Assembly: GCA_026713285.1 (NCBI GenBank)
Contig: JAPOOT010000389.1
Location: forward strand, 1-15,123
Direction: 5' to 3'
DNA from: Gemmatimonadota bacterium
Lineage (GTDB): Bacteria > JAAXHH01
Length of the DNA: 15,123 bases
Below, in pieces: positions 5,901 through 13,411 of this stretch. The notes below the pieces were generated by a model. It did not search any database, was not told the origin of the DNA, and saw only the letters and a program-made list of their open reading frames with translations. Each line of letters opens with the position of its first letter. The stretch's first letter is position 1. Both the position numbers and the translations under genes were made by a program.

Positions 5901-7183
5901 TGCCGTCGCGGATCACGCTTCGCCTGCTTTGTTTCGGTGTCTGTTTGATCGGAGTCTCGGTATACTCGGTTTCCTCTCGTGCCCAGGCCGCAATCGCCGA
6001 AATCGATTTTACGGGCCGGTTGAACGCGGAAAGCAGGTGGTTCCCCCAGTCAGCTCTCTTCCCGGACCAGGGTACCCATGCGAGCGGTTTCGTTGCGATT
6101 CCCAACCTTTATCTGGAGGACGATGCGGGCCGGGTACTTTCCATCACGCCTTTCTTCCGGTACGACAGCGCCGATGCCCGTCGTACCCATTTCGATCTGC
6201 GGGAGGCCTACATCCTGCTAACCGGCGCACTCGGAAATGGGGAATGGGAACTACGGCTGGGAATTGACCGCGTTTTCTGGGGTGTCGTGGAATCCCGCCA
6301 CCTGGTGGATATCGTCAACCAGATCGACCTGGTCGAACATCCCGATGAAAAAACCCGGATGGGGCAACCGATGGCCTACGTAACCTGGTCTTCGAACTGG
6401 GGCGTGCTTGAATTGCTGGGAATGACCTATCATCGGGCACGCACGTTCCCGGGGAGTAGTGGACGGTTGCGCGCTTCGCTCATCGTCGACGATGAGCGGG
6501 TGGAATACGAAGGATCGTCCGGCAAATGGCACCCGGATTTCGCCGCGCGATACAGTCATACCCTTGGCCTGATGGACTTCGGCGTCAGTGTCTTCGACGG
6601 CACAGCCCGCGAGCCGACCCTGGGTCTTTGCCTGGATTGCGGCGGCCAGCCTGGTCCTCTTGGTCAGTCGAGTCCGCCTGCGTTGTATTCAACGTATGAA
6701 CGGATCCGGCAGTTTGGGGTGGATGCGCAGTGGACCACCGGTGCCCTGCTCCTTAAGCTCGAGGCGATTCGACGGACCGGCGCACGCAACCTGCTGAGCA
6801 GGGAAGAGGACTTCAACGCCTTTGTACTCGGCGGCGAGTACGCGTTTTTTTCGGTTTTGGGTTCGGACGCCGACCTTACCTTATTCGTCGAATGGGACCG
6901 CGACGGGCGAGGCCGCAACGCGACCAATTTCTACGAAAACGACCTCTTCGCCGCCCTGCGGTTCATGTTGAACGACGTCCAGGGCACCGAGATGACGGCA
7001 AGTGTGCTGCATGATCTGGATCGAAGCCAGCGCATATACGGATTGGAATTGGCGCGCCGCCTGTCGGACACGTGGTCCGCGAACCTGGAGGTGATCGCGA
7101 TAACAAACATCGACGAGTCTGATCTCTACTATGACCTGCGCCGGGACGGCTTCGTTCAATTCAGCCTGAATTACCACTTCTAG
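5900..7183 (+). CDS. Outer-membrane beta-barrel protein of the exporter operon
   Basis: This 427-aa protein has a signal peptide (hydrophobic residues 8-22, cleavage near RAQA-A at 30-31) followed by alternating polar and hydrophobic strands. It ends GFVQFSLNYHF, the terminal phenylalanine pattern recognised by the barrel assembly machinery. A conserved-looking block, RVFWGVVESRHLVDIVNQID (124-143), resembles DUF1302-like and related uncharacterised proteins that accompany RND plus LolA-like genes. C244 and C247 (CLDC) might pair. The ATG at 5900 shares one base with the upstream stop (TGATG), with GAGG 11 nt upstream, so the gene is tightly coupled to its neighbour. It is probably the outer-membrane end of the export route; pore, receptor or anchoring roles cannot be distinguished from sequence. 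Confidence 0.68.
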   Translation: MPSRITLRLLCFGVCLIGVSVYSVSSRAQAAIAEIDFTGRLNAESRWFPQSALFPDQGTHASGFVAIPNLYLEDDAGRVLSITPFFRYDSADARRTHFDLREAYILLTGALGNGEWELRLGIDRVFWGVVESRHLVDIVNQIDLVEHPDEKTRMGQPMAYVTWSSNWGVLELLGMTYHRARTFPGSSGRLRASLIVDDERVEYEGSSGKWHPDFAARYSHTLGLMDFGVSVFDGTAREPTLGLCLDCGGQPGPLGQSSPPALYSTYERIRQFGVDAQWTTGALLLKLEAIRRTGARNLLSREEDFNAFVLGGEYAFFSVLGSDADLTLFVEWDRDGRGRNATNFYENDLFAALRFMLNDVQGTEMTASVLHDLDRSQRIYGLELARRLSDTWSANLEVIAITNIDESDLYYDLRRDGFVQFSLNYHF

Positions 7184-7251
7184 GCGTGGACCGGAAACCG
7201 TTTCGGAATAACAACTTGCACAAAACATCCTGTCATTATTGATTGCCTTCT

Positions 7252-8424
7252 ATGAAGATACCATCTGATTACAAAGCTGGATACGAAAAGGCCCGACTGG
7301 TCGACCAGGAGGCTGCGGACAACTACATCGCCCACACCTGGGTCGGCGACCCCGTCATGGACACGATAGTGGCAGATCTGGAGTCGCTGCCTCAGCAGAA
7401 GGTGCACCAGTTCATTCAGGCTGGAATGGAGGAAGACCGAAACGGGTTGAGGGATGCTCCGAAATCATTGCGCGATTTTTTTGCCGACGCGCCGCAACCC
7501 GACCCGGAATGGCTCGATCACGATGCGTTCGGACCGGGCGTCCGCGCCTTCCAAAGGAACTCGGTCGCCATCCTTTCGGCTTTCGTCACTGGCGTGCTGG
7601 TAGACGGTTTTTCGACGCTGATCAGCAAGTCCTTCGTGCAAACCGGGCGTATATTCGACAATGGCGTCCGGCGGCTGAAGCAAAACAACCGTCATCAGAT
7701 GGAGATATTCTGGCCTGGTGGACTGGACCGCAAGGGCGACGGGTGGAAGCTATCTGTCCGTATCCGGATTATACACGCTCAGGTTCGGTTGCTGCTGGGA
7801 AAGACTGAAGAATGGCAGCATGACGCATGGGGGGTGCCGCTAAGCGCCGCGCATCTGGGCTATGCCGTCGCCTGTTTCTCTGCGCGCACCGTCAAACACT
7901 CGAAGGCGCTGGGGGCTCGATACAGCAAGGAGGAGCGAGCCGGTTTCCACGACGTATGGCGCTACTCCGGTTACCTCATGGGTATCCCCGAAACCATCCT
8001 CTACACCGACGAAGTCCACGCCCTGCATATGTACCGGATCGGTTCTCTGAGTGAGCCTCCTCCCACGCCAGAGGCGATCATCATGGCAAATGCGCTGATC
8101 AACTCCGCCCCGCTGGTCGCGGGCATCGAGGACAAGGAAGAAAGAAAAAATCTGGTAAATAAAATCATATACCCTGTTTCCCGTGGCCTCATCGGGAATG
8201 AACTCGCCGACCAACTCAGGTTTCCCACGAACAGATTCCCCTTCCCACTGTTGTTGTACCGGCTAGACAAACGTATACAGAAATGGAGATCGCTGTTACG
8301 ACGGAATGACTCCGCGGCCCTTTCGGATTTCGCGACGCTTCTCGTAGCATCGGCGTACGACGAAGCCGGATTGACGTACCTGTTGCCAGACCACGCGCAC
8401 GATGAACGGTCCAGCAAGTGGTAA
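7252..8424 (+). CDS. DUF2236 / MpaB / latex-clearing-protein-like oxygenase
   Basis: This 390-aa protein matches the family of haem b enzymes that includes rubber oxygenase Lcp and the fungal oxygenase MpaB, which oxidatively cleave or modify isoprenoid chains. Characteristic blocks are SVAILSAFVTGVLVDGFS (104-121), RIRIIHAQVR (170-179) with H175 as the likely proximal haem ligand, WGVPLS (193-198), and WRYSGYLMGIPE (236-247). In Lcp an Arg and a Thr, 34 and 30 residues before the haem His, are important as I recall; here R141 is kept but N145 replaces the Thr. No signal peptide is evident. The ATG at 7252 is used; a TTG at 7243 is possible, and neither has a good ribosome binding site. It lies 68 nt after the barrel gene, so it may be co-transcribed. 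The family is fairly sure, the substrate unknown. Confidence 0.75.
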   Translation: MKIPSDYKAGYEKARLVDQEAADNYIAHTWVGDPVMDTIVADLESLPQQKVHQFIQAGMEEDRNGLRDAPKSLRDFFADAPQPDPEWLDHDAFGPGVRAFQRNSVAILSAFVTGVLVDGFSTLISKSFVQTGRIFDNGVRRLKQNNRHQMEIFWPGGLDRKGDGWKLSVRIRIIHAQVRLLLGKTEEWQHDAWGVPLSAAHLGYAVACFSARTVKHSKALGARYSKEERAGFHDVWRYSGYLMGIPETILYTDEVHALHMYRIGSLSEPPPTPEAIIMANALINSAPLVAGIEDKEERKNLVNKIIYPVSRGLIGNELADQLRFPTNRFPFPLLLYRLDKRIQKWRSLLRRNDSAALSDFATLLVASAYDEAGLTYLLPDHAHDERSSKW

Positions 8425-8514
8425 GCGCCGCCTCTGCCGGACCGGCTTGACCTATACCGGCCTCCATCGGTTACCCGCCTGCAGCCCCACATAGGCGGTT
8501 TCGCAGATTCTCCT

Positions 8515-8721
8515 TTACGACCAATAATACCGAAGTCCGGACAGGTTCGAGATCGATATGTCTCCGTCGAATCCCCGGATGTTGTTCACATTCGAGAACC
8601 CTTGACGTTGGTACCGAATCGATTTATTTTCCGGCATTCTGAAGATTCGTAATTCCGTGAACACACGGGTAGAAGCAAGGAAGTAACCGGGTCCGAACCG
8701 GTATGCTCCATATCCATCCAT
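8515..8721 (-). CDS. Doubtful small open frame, 68 aa, function unknown
   Basis: The frame has an ATG with AAAGGG 4 nt upstream (8731-8726) and ends in TAA. I do not recognise the product. The segment QRQGFSNVNNIRG faintly resembles the end of a rhodanese domain, but the active-site Cys loop and the rest of the fold are absent. Codon third-position GC looks close to even, which neither supports nor excludes coding. It overlaps, on the opposite strand, a better promoter candidate for the aldolase gene. It is either a small divergent gene, a decayed remnant or chance. Confidence 0.22.
   Translation of the reverse strand: MDGYGAYRFGPGYFLASTRVFTELRIFRMPENKSIRYQRQGFSNVNNIRGFDGDISISNLSGLRYYWS
8602..8630 (+). 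promoter_or_regulatory. Candidate promoter ahead of the aldolase and carboxylase genes
   Basis: TTGACG (8602-8607) and TATTTT (8625-8630) are separated by 17 nt, close to the sigma-70 consensus. They lie about 120 nt upstream of the aldolase start and face the long plus-strand gene series. Confidence 0.4.
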
Positions 8722-8751
8722 TACACCCTTTATCTCGCGCGGTATTTATAC

Positions 8752-9645
8752 ATGTCCAAGCTGGTCCAAGGAATCTGGCCGGCGCTCTGCACCCCTTTCG
8801 ATGACAGGCTCGCCCTTTCGACCGATCGGGTGGCGCCGTTGGTACGCCACTTGATAGACGCCGGAAGCGATGGTTTCTTCATCACCGGCGGTACGGGTGA
8901 GGGCCGGCAGATGTCGGTCCCCGAGCGGCGGCGGATGTGCGAGACCGTGACAAGCGACGTCGGGGGCCAGGTCCCGGTGGTATTTCACGTGGGGGGCACG
9001 ACCACGGAGGACGCCGTCACCCTTGCCTCGGAAGCAGGTTCGCTGGGCGCGGACGCGGTGGCATCCGTGGCGCCCGCGGATCAGCCTAACGACCTGTCGG
9101 CGACCGTGCGGCACTACGCCGCCATCGGTGCGGCGTCCACGGTCCCATTCTACGTCTACTGGCTCGCGCGAGACGTCGATGGGCAGGTAACGCCCGCGCA
9201 GTTCCTGGAGGCCATGGAAGCGGTGCCCAACTTCGCGGGCATCAAGTTCACGGACCCGAATTTCTTCGTGTTCCAGCAACTTGTCGATCTGTCTGGCGGT
9301 GGACTGAACGCCATCACGGGGCCGGACGAGATGTGCGTGGCGGGATTCGTGATGGGCAGCGACGGGGCCATCGGTTCCACGTACAACATCATGCCCCGGA
9401 TGTTCCTGAGTATGTATGACGCTTTTCGCAACGGACGCATCCAGGAGGCCATGGCACTGCAGGTCCAGGCCAACCGGGTCATCGCGCTGCTGATCTCGGT
9501 GGGTGTCCTGGCCGGAATCAAGAAGATGCTCGAATGGCGCGGAATACCTGTCGGGCCGCCGCGCCCGCCAACTGCCCGGCTGACCGGGGATGGGGAAGAC
9601 CGGCTTCGAGCCGGCCTGGACGCACTGGATTTCGACGTAGTATAA
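8752..9645 (+). CDS. N-acetylneuraminate-lyase-like aldolase (DapA/NAL class I family)
   Basis: This 297-aa class I aldolase should form a Schiff base with a pyruvate-like substrate. The catalytic lysine is K165 in FAGIKFTDPN. The substrate-carboxylate loop is GGTGEG (46-51), and the partner tyrosine is probably Y136 in VPFYVYW (131-137). ITGPDEM (188-194) and GAIGSTYNIMP (205-215) match sialic-acid lyases better than dihydrodipicolinate synthases, and the PFYxY layout recalls the animal-type lyases. The usual proline after the tyrosine (as in YxIPA) is lost (YWLA). Substrates in this family range over sialic acids, sugar-acid keto-aldoses and others, so no pathway is assigned. The ATG at 8752 lacks a clear ribosome binding site, although the frame and family start agree. 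It precedes the carboxylase genes by 91 nt in the same direction. Confidence 0.8.
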   Translation: MSKLVQGIWPALCTPFDDRLALSTDRVAPLVRHLIDAGSDGFFITGGTGEGRQMSVPERRRMCETVTSDVGGQVPVVFHVGGTTTEDAVTLASEAGSLGADAVASVAPADQPNDLSATVRHYAAIGAASTVPFYVYWLARDVDGQVTPAQFLEAMEAVPNFAGIKFTDPNFFVFQQLVDLSGGGLNAITGPDEMCVAGFVMGSDGAIGSTYNIMPRMFLSMYDAFRNGRIQEAMALQVQANRVIALLISVGVLAGIKKMLEWRGIPVGPPRPPTARLTGDGEDRLRAGLDALDFDVV

Positions 9646-9720
9646 GTGGTATTTGACGTAGAATGGCATATCCCGGGCCAGGTGCCGGCGTTCCCCGTGA
9701 TTCGAATGCCCGTGCCCGAC

Positions 9721-9725
9721 AGGAG
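9721..9725 (+). promoter_or_regulatory. Ribosome binding site of the carboxyltransferase gene
   Basis: AGGAG lies 11 nt before the ATG at 9737 and 17 nt before the second in-frame ATG at 9743. This favours the first, with somewhat long spacing. Confidence 0.5.
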
Positions 9726-9736
9726 CATCACATTCC

Positions 9737-11287
9737 ATGTCCATGTCCGAAAAAATGAAACACCTGGACGCGCTAAGGAAAAAGGCGGCCGAAGGCGGCG
9801 GCCAGAAGCGCATCGACCGGCAGCATGAGGCGGGGAAATGGACCGCCAGGGAACGGGTGGCCTTTCTCCTGGACGAAGGCAGTTTCGAGGAGATCGGCGC
9901 CCTCGTGACCCACGACTGCCGCGACTTTGGCATGGAGGGCAAGGAAATCCTGGGCGACGGCGTGATCACGGGCTACGGTACGATCGATGGACGGAGCGTC
10001 TACGTCGTGTCGGAAGACTTCACGGTGTTCGGCGGTTCGCTGGGCCAGGCCTACGGGGAGAAGATCTGCAAGCTCATGGATCTGGCGATGAAGAACGGGG
10101 CGCCGGTGATCAGTCTGAAGGATTCCGGCGGCGCGCGTATCCAGGAAGGGGTGGTCAGCCTCGCGGGCTATGCCGACATCTTCCTGCGCAACGTGCTGGC
10201 TTCCGGCGTGATCCCGCAGATTTCGGTGATCATGGGACCCTGTGCGGGCGGCGCGGTCTATTCGCCGGCGATGACCGACTTCGTCTTCATGGTGGAGGAT
10301 ACCAGTTACATGTTCATCACCGGTCCGGACGTCATCCGCGCGGTGACCCACGAAGAGGTGACGTTCGACGAGTTGGGCGGTGCGCAGGTTCACAATTCCG
10401 TGACGGGCGTCGCCCACTTCTCCGCGCCCGACGAACCCGCGTGCCTGGCCATGGTGAAGGAGCTCATGGCGTACCTGCCCTCGAACAACATGGAGGACCC
10501 GCTTCGCCTGAGCCCTGCGGACGACCCGGACCGCAGGGACGAGGAACTCGCCGGCATCGTACCCGATGACGCCAACAAACCCTACGACATCAAGGACGTG
10601 ATCCACCGGGTGGTGGACCACGGCGATTTCTTCGAAGTGCATGGAGCATTCGCCGACAATATCGTCGTGGGGTTTGCCAGGTTCAATGGCCGGACCGCCG
10701 GCATCGTCGCCAATCAGCCGGCTGCTCTCGCAGGGGTGCTGGACATCGACGCGTCGGTCAAAGGCGCGCGGTTCGTACGCTTCTGCGACGCCTTCAATAT
10801 ACCGCTGGTCGTTTTCGAAGACGTGCCCGGGTTTCTCCCGGGCGTCGGCCAGGAACACGGCGGCATCATCAAGGAAGGCGCAAAGCTGCTCTACGCGTTC
10901 TGCGAGAGCACGGTGCCGCGAATCACCGTCGTCACGCGCAAGGCGTACGGCGGGGCCTACTGCGTGATGAACAGCAAGCAGATACGCGCCGACATCAACT
11001 ACGCATGGCCATCCGGACAGTTTGCCGTCATGGGTCCGGAAGCCTCGGTGAACGTGCTCTACCGAAGGGAACTGGCCGAGGCGGATGATCCCGATGCCCT
11101 GCGGGCATCGCTGACCGCCGAATTCAGGGAGAAGTTCGACAATCCCTACATCGCGGCGAAAATAGGATACATCGACGAAGTGATCCAGCCTCAGGAGACC
11201 CGTCCCCGCATCATTTCCGCGCTGGAGATGCTGAAGAACAAGCGAGATACGAATCCACCCAAGAAACACGGGAACATTCCACTGTAA
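9737..11287 (+). CDS. pccB: Acyl-CoA carboxylase carboxyltransferase (beta) subunit, propionyl-CoA carboxylase type
   Basis: This 516-aa subunit transfers CO2 from carboxybiotin to an acyl-CoA, probably propionyl-CoA to give methylmalonyl-CoA. It contains the two crotonase-fold halves of the family. The N-half includes LKDSGGARIQEGV (127-139), which binds CoA, and the oxyanion loop MGPCAGGAVYSP (166-177). The C-half includes FEDVPGFLPGVGQEHGGII (360-378) and RKAYGGAYCVMNSK (401-414). The chain ends PPKKHGNIPL, the usual family tail, so it is full length. At the position I align with the substrate-selecting Asp422 of Streptomyces PccB, this protein has Cys409, so acyl specificity is not certain. 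The biotin carboxylase gene starts 8 nt after its stop, with the carrier gene beyond, giving a complete enzyme. Confidence 0.9.
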   Translation: MSMSEKMKHLDALRKKAAEGGGQKRIDRQHEAGKWTARERVAFLLDEGSFEEIGALVTHDCRDFGMEGKEILGDGVITGYGTIDGRSVYVVSEDFTVFGGSLGQAYGEKICKLMDLAMKNGAPVISLKDSGGARIQEGVVSLAGYADIFLRNVLASGVIPQISVIMGPCAGGAVYSPAMTDFVFMVEDTSYMFITGPDVIRAVTHEEVTFDELGGAQVHNSVTGVAHFSAPDEPACLAMVKELMAYLPSNNMEDPLRLSPADDPDRRDEELAGIVPDDANKPYDIKDVIHRVVDHGDFFEVHGAFADNIVVGFARFNGRTAGIVANQPAALAGVLDIDASVKGARFVRFCDAFNIPLVVFEDVPGFLPGVGQEHGGIIKEGAKLLYAFCESTVPRITVVTRKAYGGAYCVMNSKQIRADINYAWPSGQFAVMGPEASVNVLYRRELAEADDPDALRASLTAEFREKFDNPYIAAKIGYIDEVIQPQETRPRIISALEMLKNKRDTNPPKKHGNIPL

Positions 11288-11295
11288 GAGGATAC

Positions 11296-12810
11296 ATGTT
11301 TCGGAAAATCCTGATCGCCAATCGCGGTGAGATCGCCGTACGGGTGATCCGCACCTGCCGGGAGATGGGTATTGAAGCGACGGCCGTGTTCTCGGAAGCG
11401 GACCGTACGGCCCTCCATGTCCAGTTTGCCGACGAGGCATATTGCATTGGAGACGCACCTTCCTCAGACAGTTACCTCCGCATGGACCGGATCATCGAAA
11501 CGGCCGAAAAGGCCGGGGCCGACGCGATACACCCGGGATACGGGTTTCTTTCCGAAAACGGGGAATTCGCCGATCGTTGCACAGAGGCGGGCATAACGTT
11601 CATCGGTCCTTCCGGCGAGGCCATGCGGACCATGGGAAGCAAGACCGCGGCGCGGAAGACCATGAGCCGGGCCGGCGTGCCGGTCGTACCGGGGACCGAA
11701 GAAGGGATCGAAAACGACGGGGACGCCCTCGGCGTGGCGGAAACCATCGGCTACCCGGTCCTCGTCAAAGCGGCCATGGGCGGCGGCGGCAAGGGCATGC
11801 GCGTCGTGGTCGCTCCGGACGAACTGGCGGCCGCCCTGCGTACCGCGCGCTCCGAAGCCCGGTCCGCCTTCGGCGATGCCACGGTCTACCTTGAGAAATA
11901 CGTGGTGGAGCCCCGTCACGTGGAGTTCCAGGTGCTCGCCGACCAACACGGTCACGTGGTGCATCTCGGCGAACGGGAATGTTCGATACAGCGCCGGCAT
12001 CAGAAACTCATAGAGGAGTCCCCTTCCTGCGTACTCGACGATGCGATGAGAAACGCCATGGGCGAGGCGGCGGTCAGGGCCGCCGAGGCCGTAGGATATA
12101 CCAACGCCGGTACCGTGGAGTTCATCGTGGATCGGGACCGGCAGTTCTACTTTCTCGAGATGAACACCCGTCTCCAGGTCGAGCACCCGGTCACGGAACT
12201 GCGGACCGGACAGGACCTGGTCAGGCGGCAGATAGAAATCGCCGCCGGCATGCCCCTGCCCTTCAAGCAGGAAGACGTGCAGTTCCTCGGTGCGGCCCTG
12301 GAATGCCGCATCTCTGCCGAGGACCCCAACGCGCAGTTCATGCCCTCGGTCGGCGTGGTTACGCGTCTGGGCGAGCCCGGGGGGCCCGGGGTCCGGCTGG
12401 ACAGCGGTTTCTGCGCGGGTTACGAGGTGCCGATCTACTACGATCCCATGATCGCCAAGCTGATCGTGTGGGCCGAAAAGCGGGATGAGGCCATCGCCCG
12501 CATGAAAAGAGCCCTGGGCGAGTACGATATCGGCGGCATCAAGACTACCGTGCCATTCCACATCCGCGCCCTGTCGGACCCCAGGTTCATCTCTGGCGAC
12601 TATTCGACCTCTTTCGTCGAGACCATGGGACCTGACGAGGATGCCGGGGCCGATGAGCGTCATATCGCCGCCGCGTTCGCCGCGATCATGAAACACCGGG
12701 AGGCGAGAAGGACAATGCCGACCGGGGTCGGCGGAGACGGATCCGACGGGGCCGCGGACAGCCCTTGGAAGCTGACCGGCCGGCGTGACGCCATGAGAAG
12801 GGAACGATGA
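11296..12810 (+). CDS. accC: Biotin carboxylase subunit of acyl-CoA carboxylase
   Basis: This 504-aa ATP-grasp enzyme carboxylates biotin on the separate carrier protein, using ATP and bicarbonate. The N-terminal fold starts FRKILIANRGEIAVRVIRTC. The nucleotide-binding glycine loop is KAAMGGGGKGMR (158-169). EKYVVEPRHVEFQVLAD (200-216), HLGERECSIQRRHQK (223-237) and the catalytic FLEMNTRLQVEHPVTE (286-301) follow, and YYDPMIAKLIVWA (381-393) lies in the C-terminal biotin carboxylase domain. It is longer than E. coli AccC (449 aa) by a tail of about 55 residues ending SPWKLTGRR, and it contains no biotin domain. The start ATG has GAGG a few bases upstream and comes 8 nt after the carboxyltransferase stop, so the two are surely co-transcribed. 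Family assignment is firm. Confidence 0.92.
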   Translation: MFRKILIANRGEIAVRVIRTCREMGIEATAVFSEADRTALHVQFADEAYCIGDAPSSDSYLRMDRIIETAEKAGADAIHPGYGFLSENGEFADRCTEAGITFIGPSGEAMRTMGSKTAARKTMSRAGVPVVPGTEEGIENDGDALGVAETIGYPVLVKAAMGGGGKGMRVVVAPDELAAALRTARSEARSAFGDATVYLEKYVVEPRHVEFQVLADQHGHVVHLGERECSIQRRHQKLIEESPSCVLDDAMRNAMGEAAVRAAEAVGYTNAGTVEFIVDRDRQFYFLEMNTRLQVEHPVTELRTGQDLVRRQIEIAAGMPLPFKQEDVQFLGAALECRISAEDPNAQFMPSVGVVTRLGEPGGPGVRLDSGFCAGYEVPIYYDPMIAKLIVWAEKRDEAIARMKRALGEYDIGGIKTTVPFHIRALSDPRFISGDYSTSFVETMGPDEDAGADERHIAAAFAAIMKHREARRTMPTGVGGDGSDGAADSPWKLTGRRDAMRRER

Positions 12811-12852
12811 CGGCCTTCCCGCGTCTGGTTGCCTGATTCAAAGATCGCAAGC

Positions 12853-12868
12853 GCGCTGTCCACAGCGC
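12853..12868 (+). other. Small hairpin between the biotin carboxylase and carrier genes
   Basis: GCGCTG-TCCA-CAGCGC is a 6-bp stem with a 4-nt loop in the 86-nt spacer, 18 nt before the carrier ribosome binding site. No T-tract follows. It might affect mRNA processing or relative expression of the two subunits. Confidence 0.35.
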
Positions 12869-12885
12869 TGGCTGGCCGCGGTTGT

Positions 12886-12891
12886 AAGGAG
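12886..12891 (+). promoter_or_regulatory. Ribosome binding site supporting the TTG start of the carrier protein
   Basis: A consensus AAGGAG lies 5 nt before TTG 12897. The protein motif begins directly (SYLVTIHGTTYSV), and no ATG gives a plausible alternative. Confidence 0.75.
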
Positions 12892-12896
12892 CAGCA

Positions 12897-13403
12897 TTGA
12901 GCTATCTCGTCACGATTCATGGAACCACCTATTCGGTCAGCCTGGACGACGGGGATGGCCGGGTCGCCCTTAGTATCGACGGCAGGCAGCTGGATATAGA
13001 CATGGCCTCGATTCACGGGGACCAGTTGTATTCCCTGCTTATCGATGGAAGGTCATATACGGCGGTCGAGACGACCCAGGGCGAGCAACGGGAGATCACG
13101 GTCAATGGCGTCTCGTCCGCGGTCGCCGTGGAAGACGAGGAACTGGCCCGGTTGCGCGGCCAGGTCAAGTCCCGGCGCCGTGCAGGAGGGGAACAGATCA
13201 AGGCGCCCATGCCCGGCCGCATCGTGTCGATAGCCGCTGCCGTGGGTGATACGGTGGAGAGCGGCCAGGGCGTGGTCGTCATCGAAGCCATGAAGATGGA
13301 GAACGAATTGCGCGCCCACGCGCGTGGAATCGTCAAAGAGATCCGGGTCGGCGAAGGGGACACGGTAGACAAAAACACCGTGCTGGTGGTCATCGGGGAT
13401 TGA
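12897..13403 (+). CDS. Biotin carboxyl carrier protein with N-terminal BT-like domain
   Basis: This 168-aa protein carries the biotin that shuttles CO2 between the biotin carboxylase and carboxyltransferase subunits. The C-terminal domain (about 100-168) has APMPGRIVSI and the biotinylation motif EAMKMEN, with K133 as the modified lysine. The first 80 or so residues are short beta strands (LVTIHGTTYSVSLDD, VALSIDGRQLDID, REITVNGVSSAVAVE) like the BT domain that, in propionyl-CoA carboxylase alpha chains, links biotin carboxylase to the carboxyltransferase. The biotin carboxylase (504 aa) plus this protein (168 aa) add up to about one PccA chain, so the gene looks like the C-terminal part of a split alpha subunit. 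Start is TTG with AAGGAG 5 nt upstream. It is co-directional with the carboxylase genes. Confidence 0.88.
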   Translation: MSYLVTIHGTTYSVSLDDGDGRVALSIDGRQLDIDMASIHGDQLYSLLIDGRSYTAVETTQGEQREITVNGVSSAVAVEDEELARLRGQVKSRRRAGGEQIKAPMPGRIVSIAAAVGDTVESGQGVVVIEAMKMENELRAHARGIVKEIRVGEGDTVDKNTVLVVIGD

Positions 13404-13411
13404 ACGGGCGA

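Larger units (their letters stand above)
8425..8751. other. Intergenic region between the oxygenase and aldolase genes
   Basis: These 327 bases contain a modest hairpin (CCGCCT 8475-8480 and AGGCGG 8493-8498, followed by TTTC), which might weakly end the upstream transcript. They also hold a promoter-like pair at 8602-8630 facing the aldolase gene and a doubtful small minus-strand open frame at 8515-8721. Confidence 0.5.

Noticed and set aside
8436..8446. GCCGG-A-CCGGC as a terminator hairpin
   Set aside because: A one-base loop cannot form a stable hairpin and no T-tract follows.
9773..11458. Very long (561-codon) minus-strand open frame
   Set aside because: It is antisense to the carboxyltransferase, where high third-position GC removes stop codons; the translation is rich in His, Arg and Asp with no domain.
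11464..12696. 410-codon minus-strand open frame
   Set aside because: It is a shadow of the biotin carboxylase gene for the same reason.
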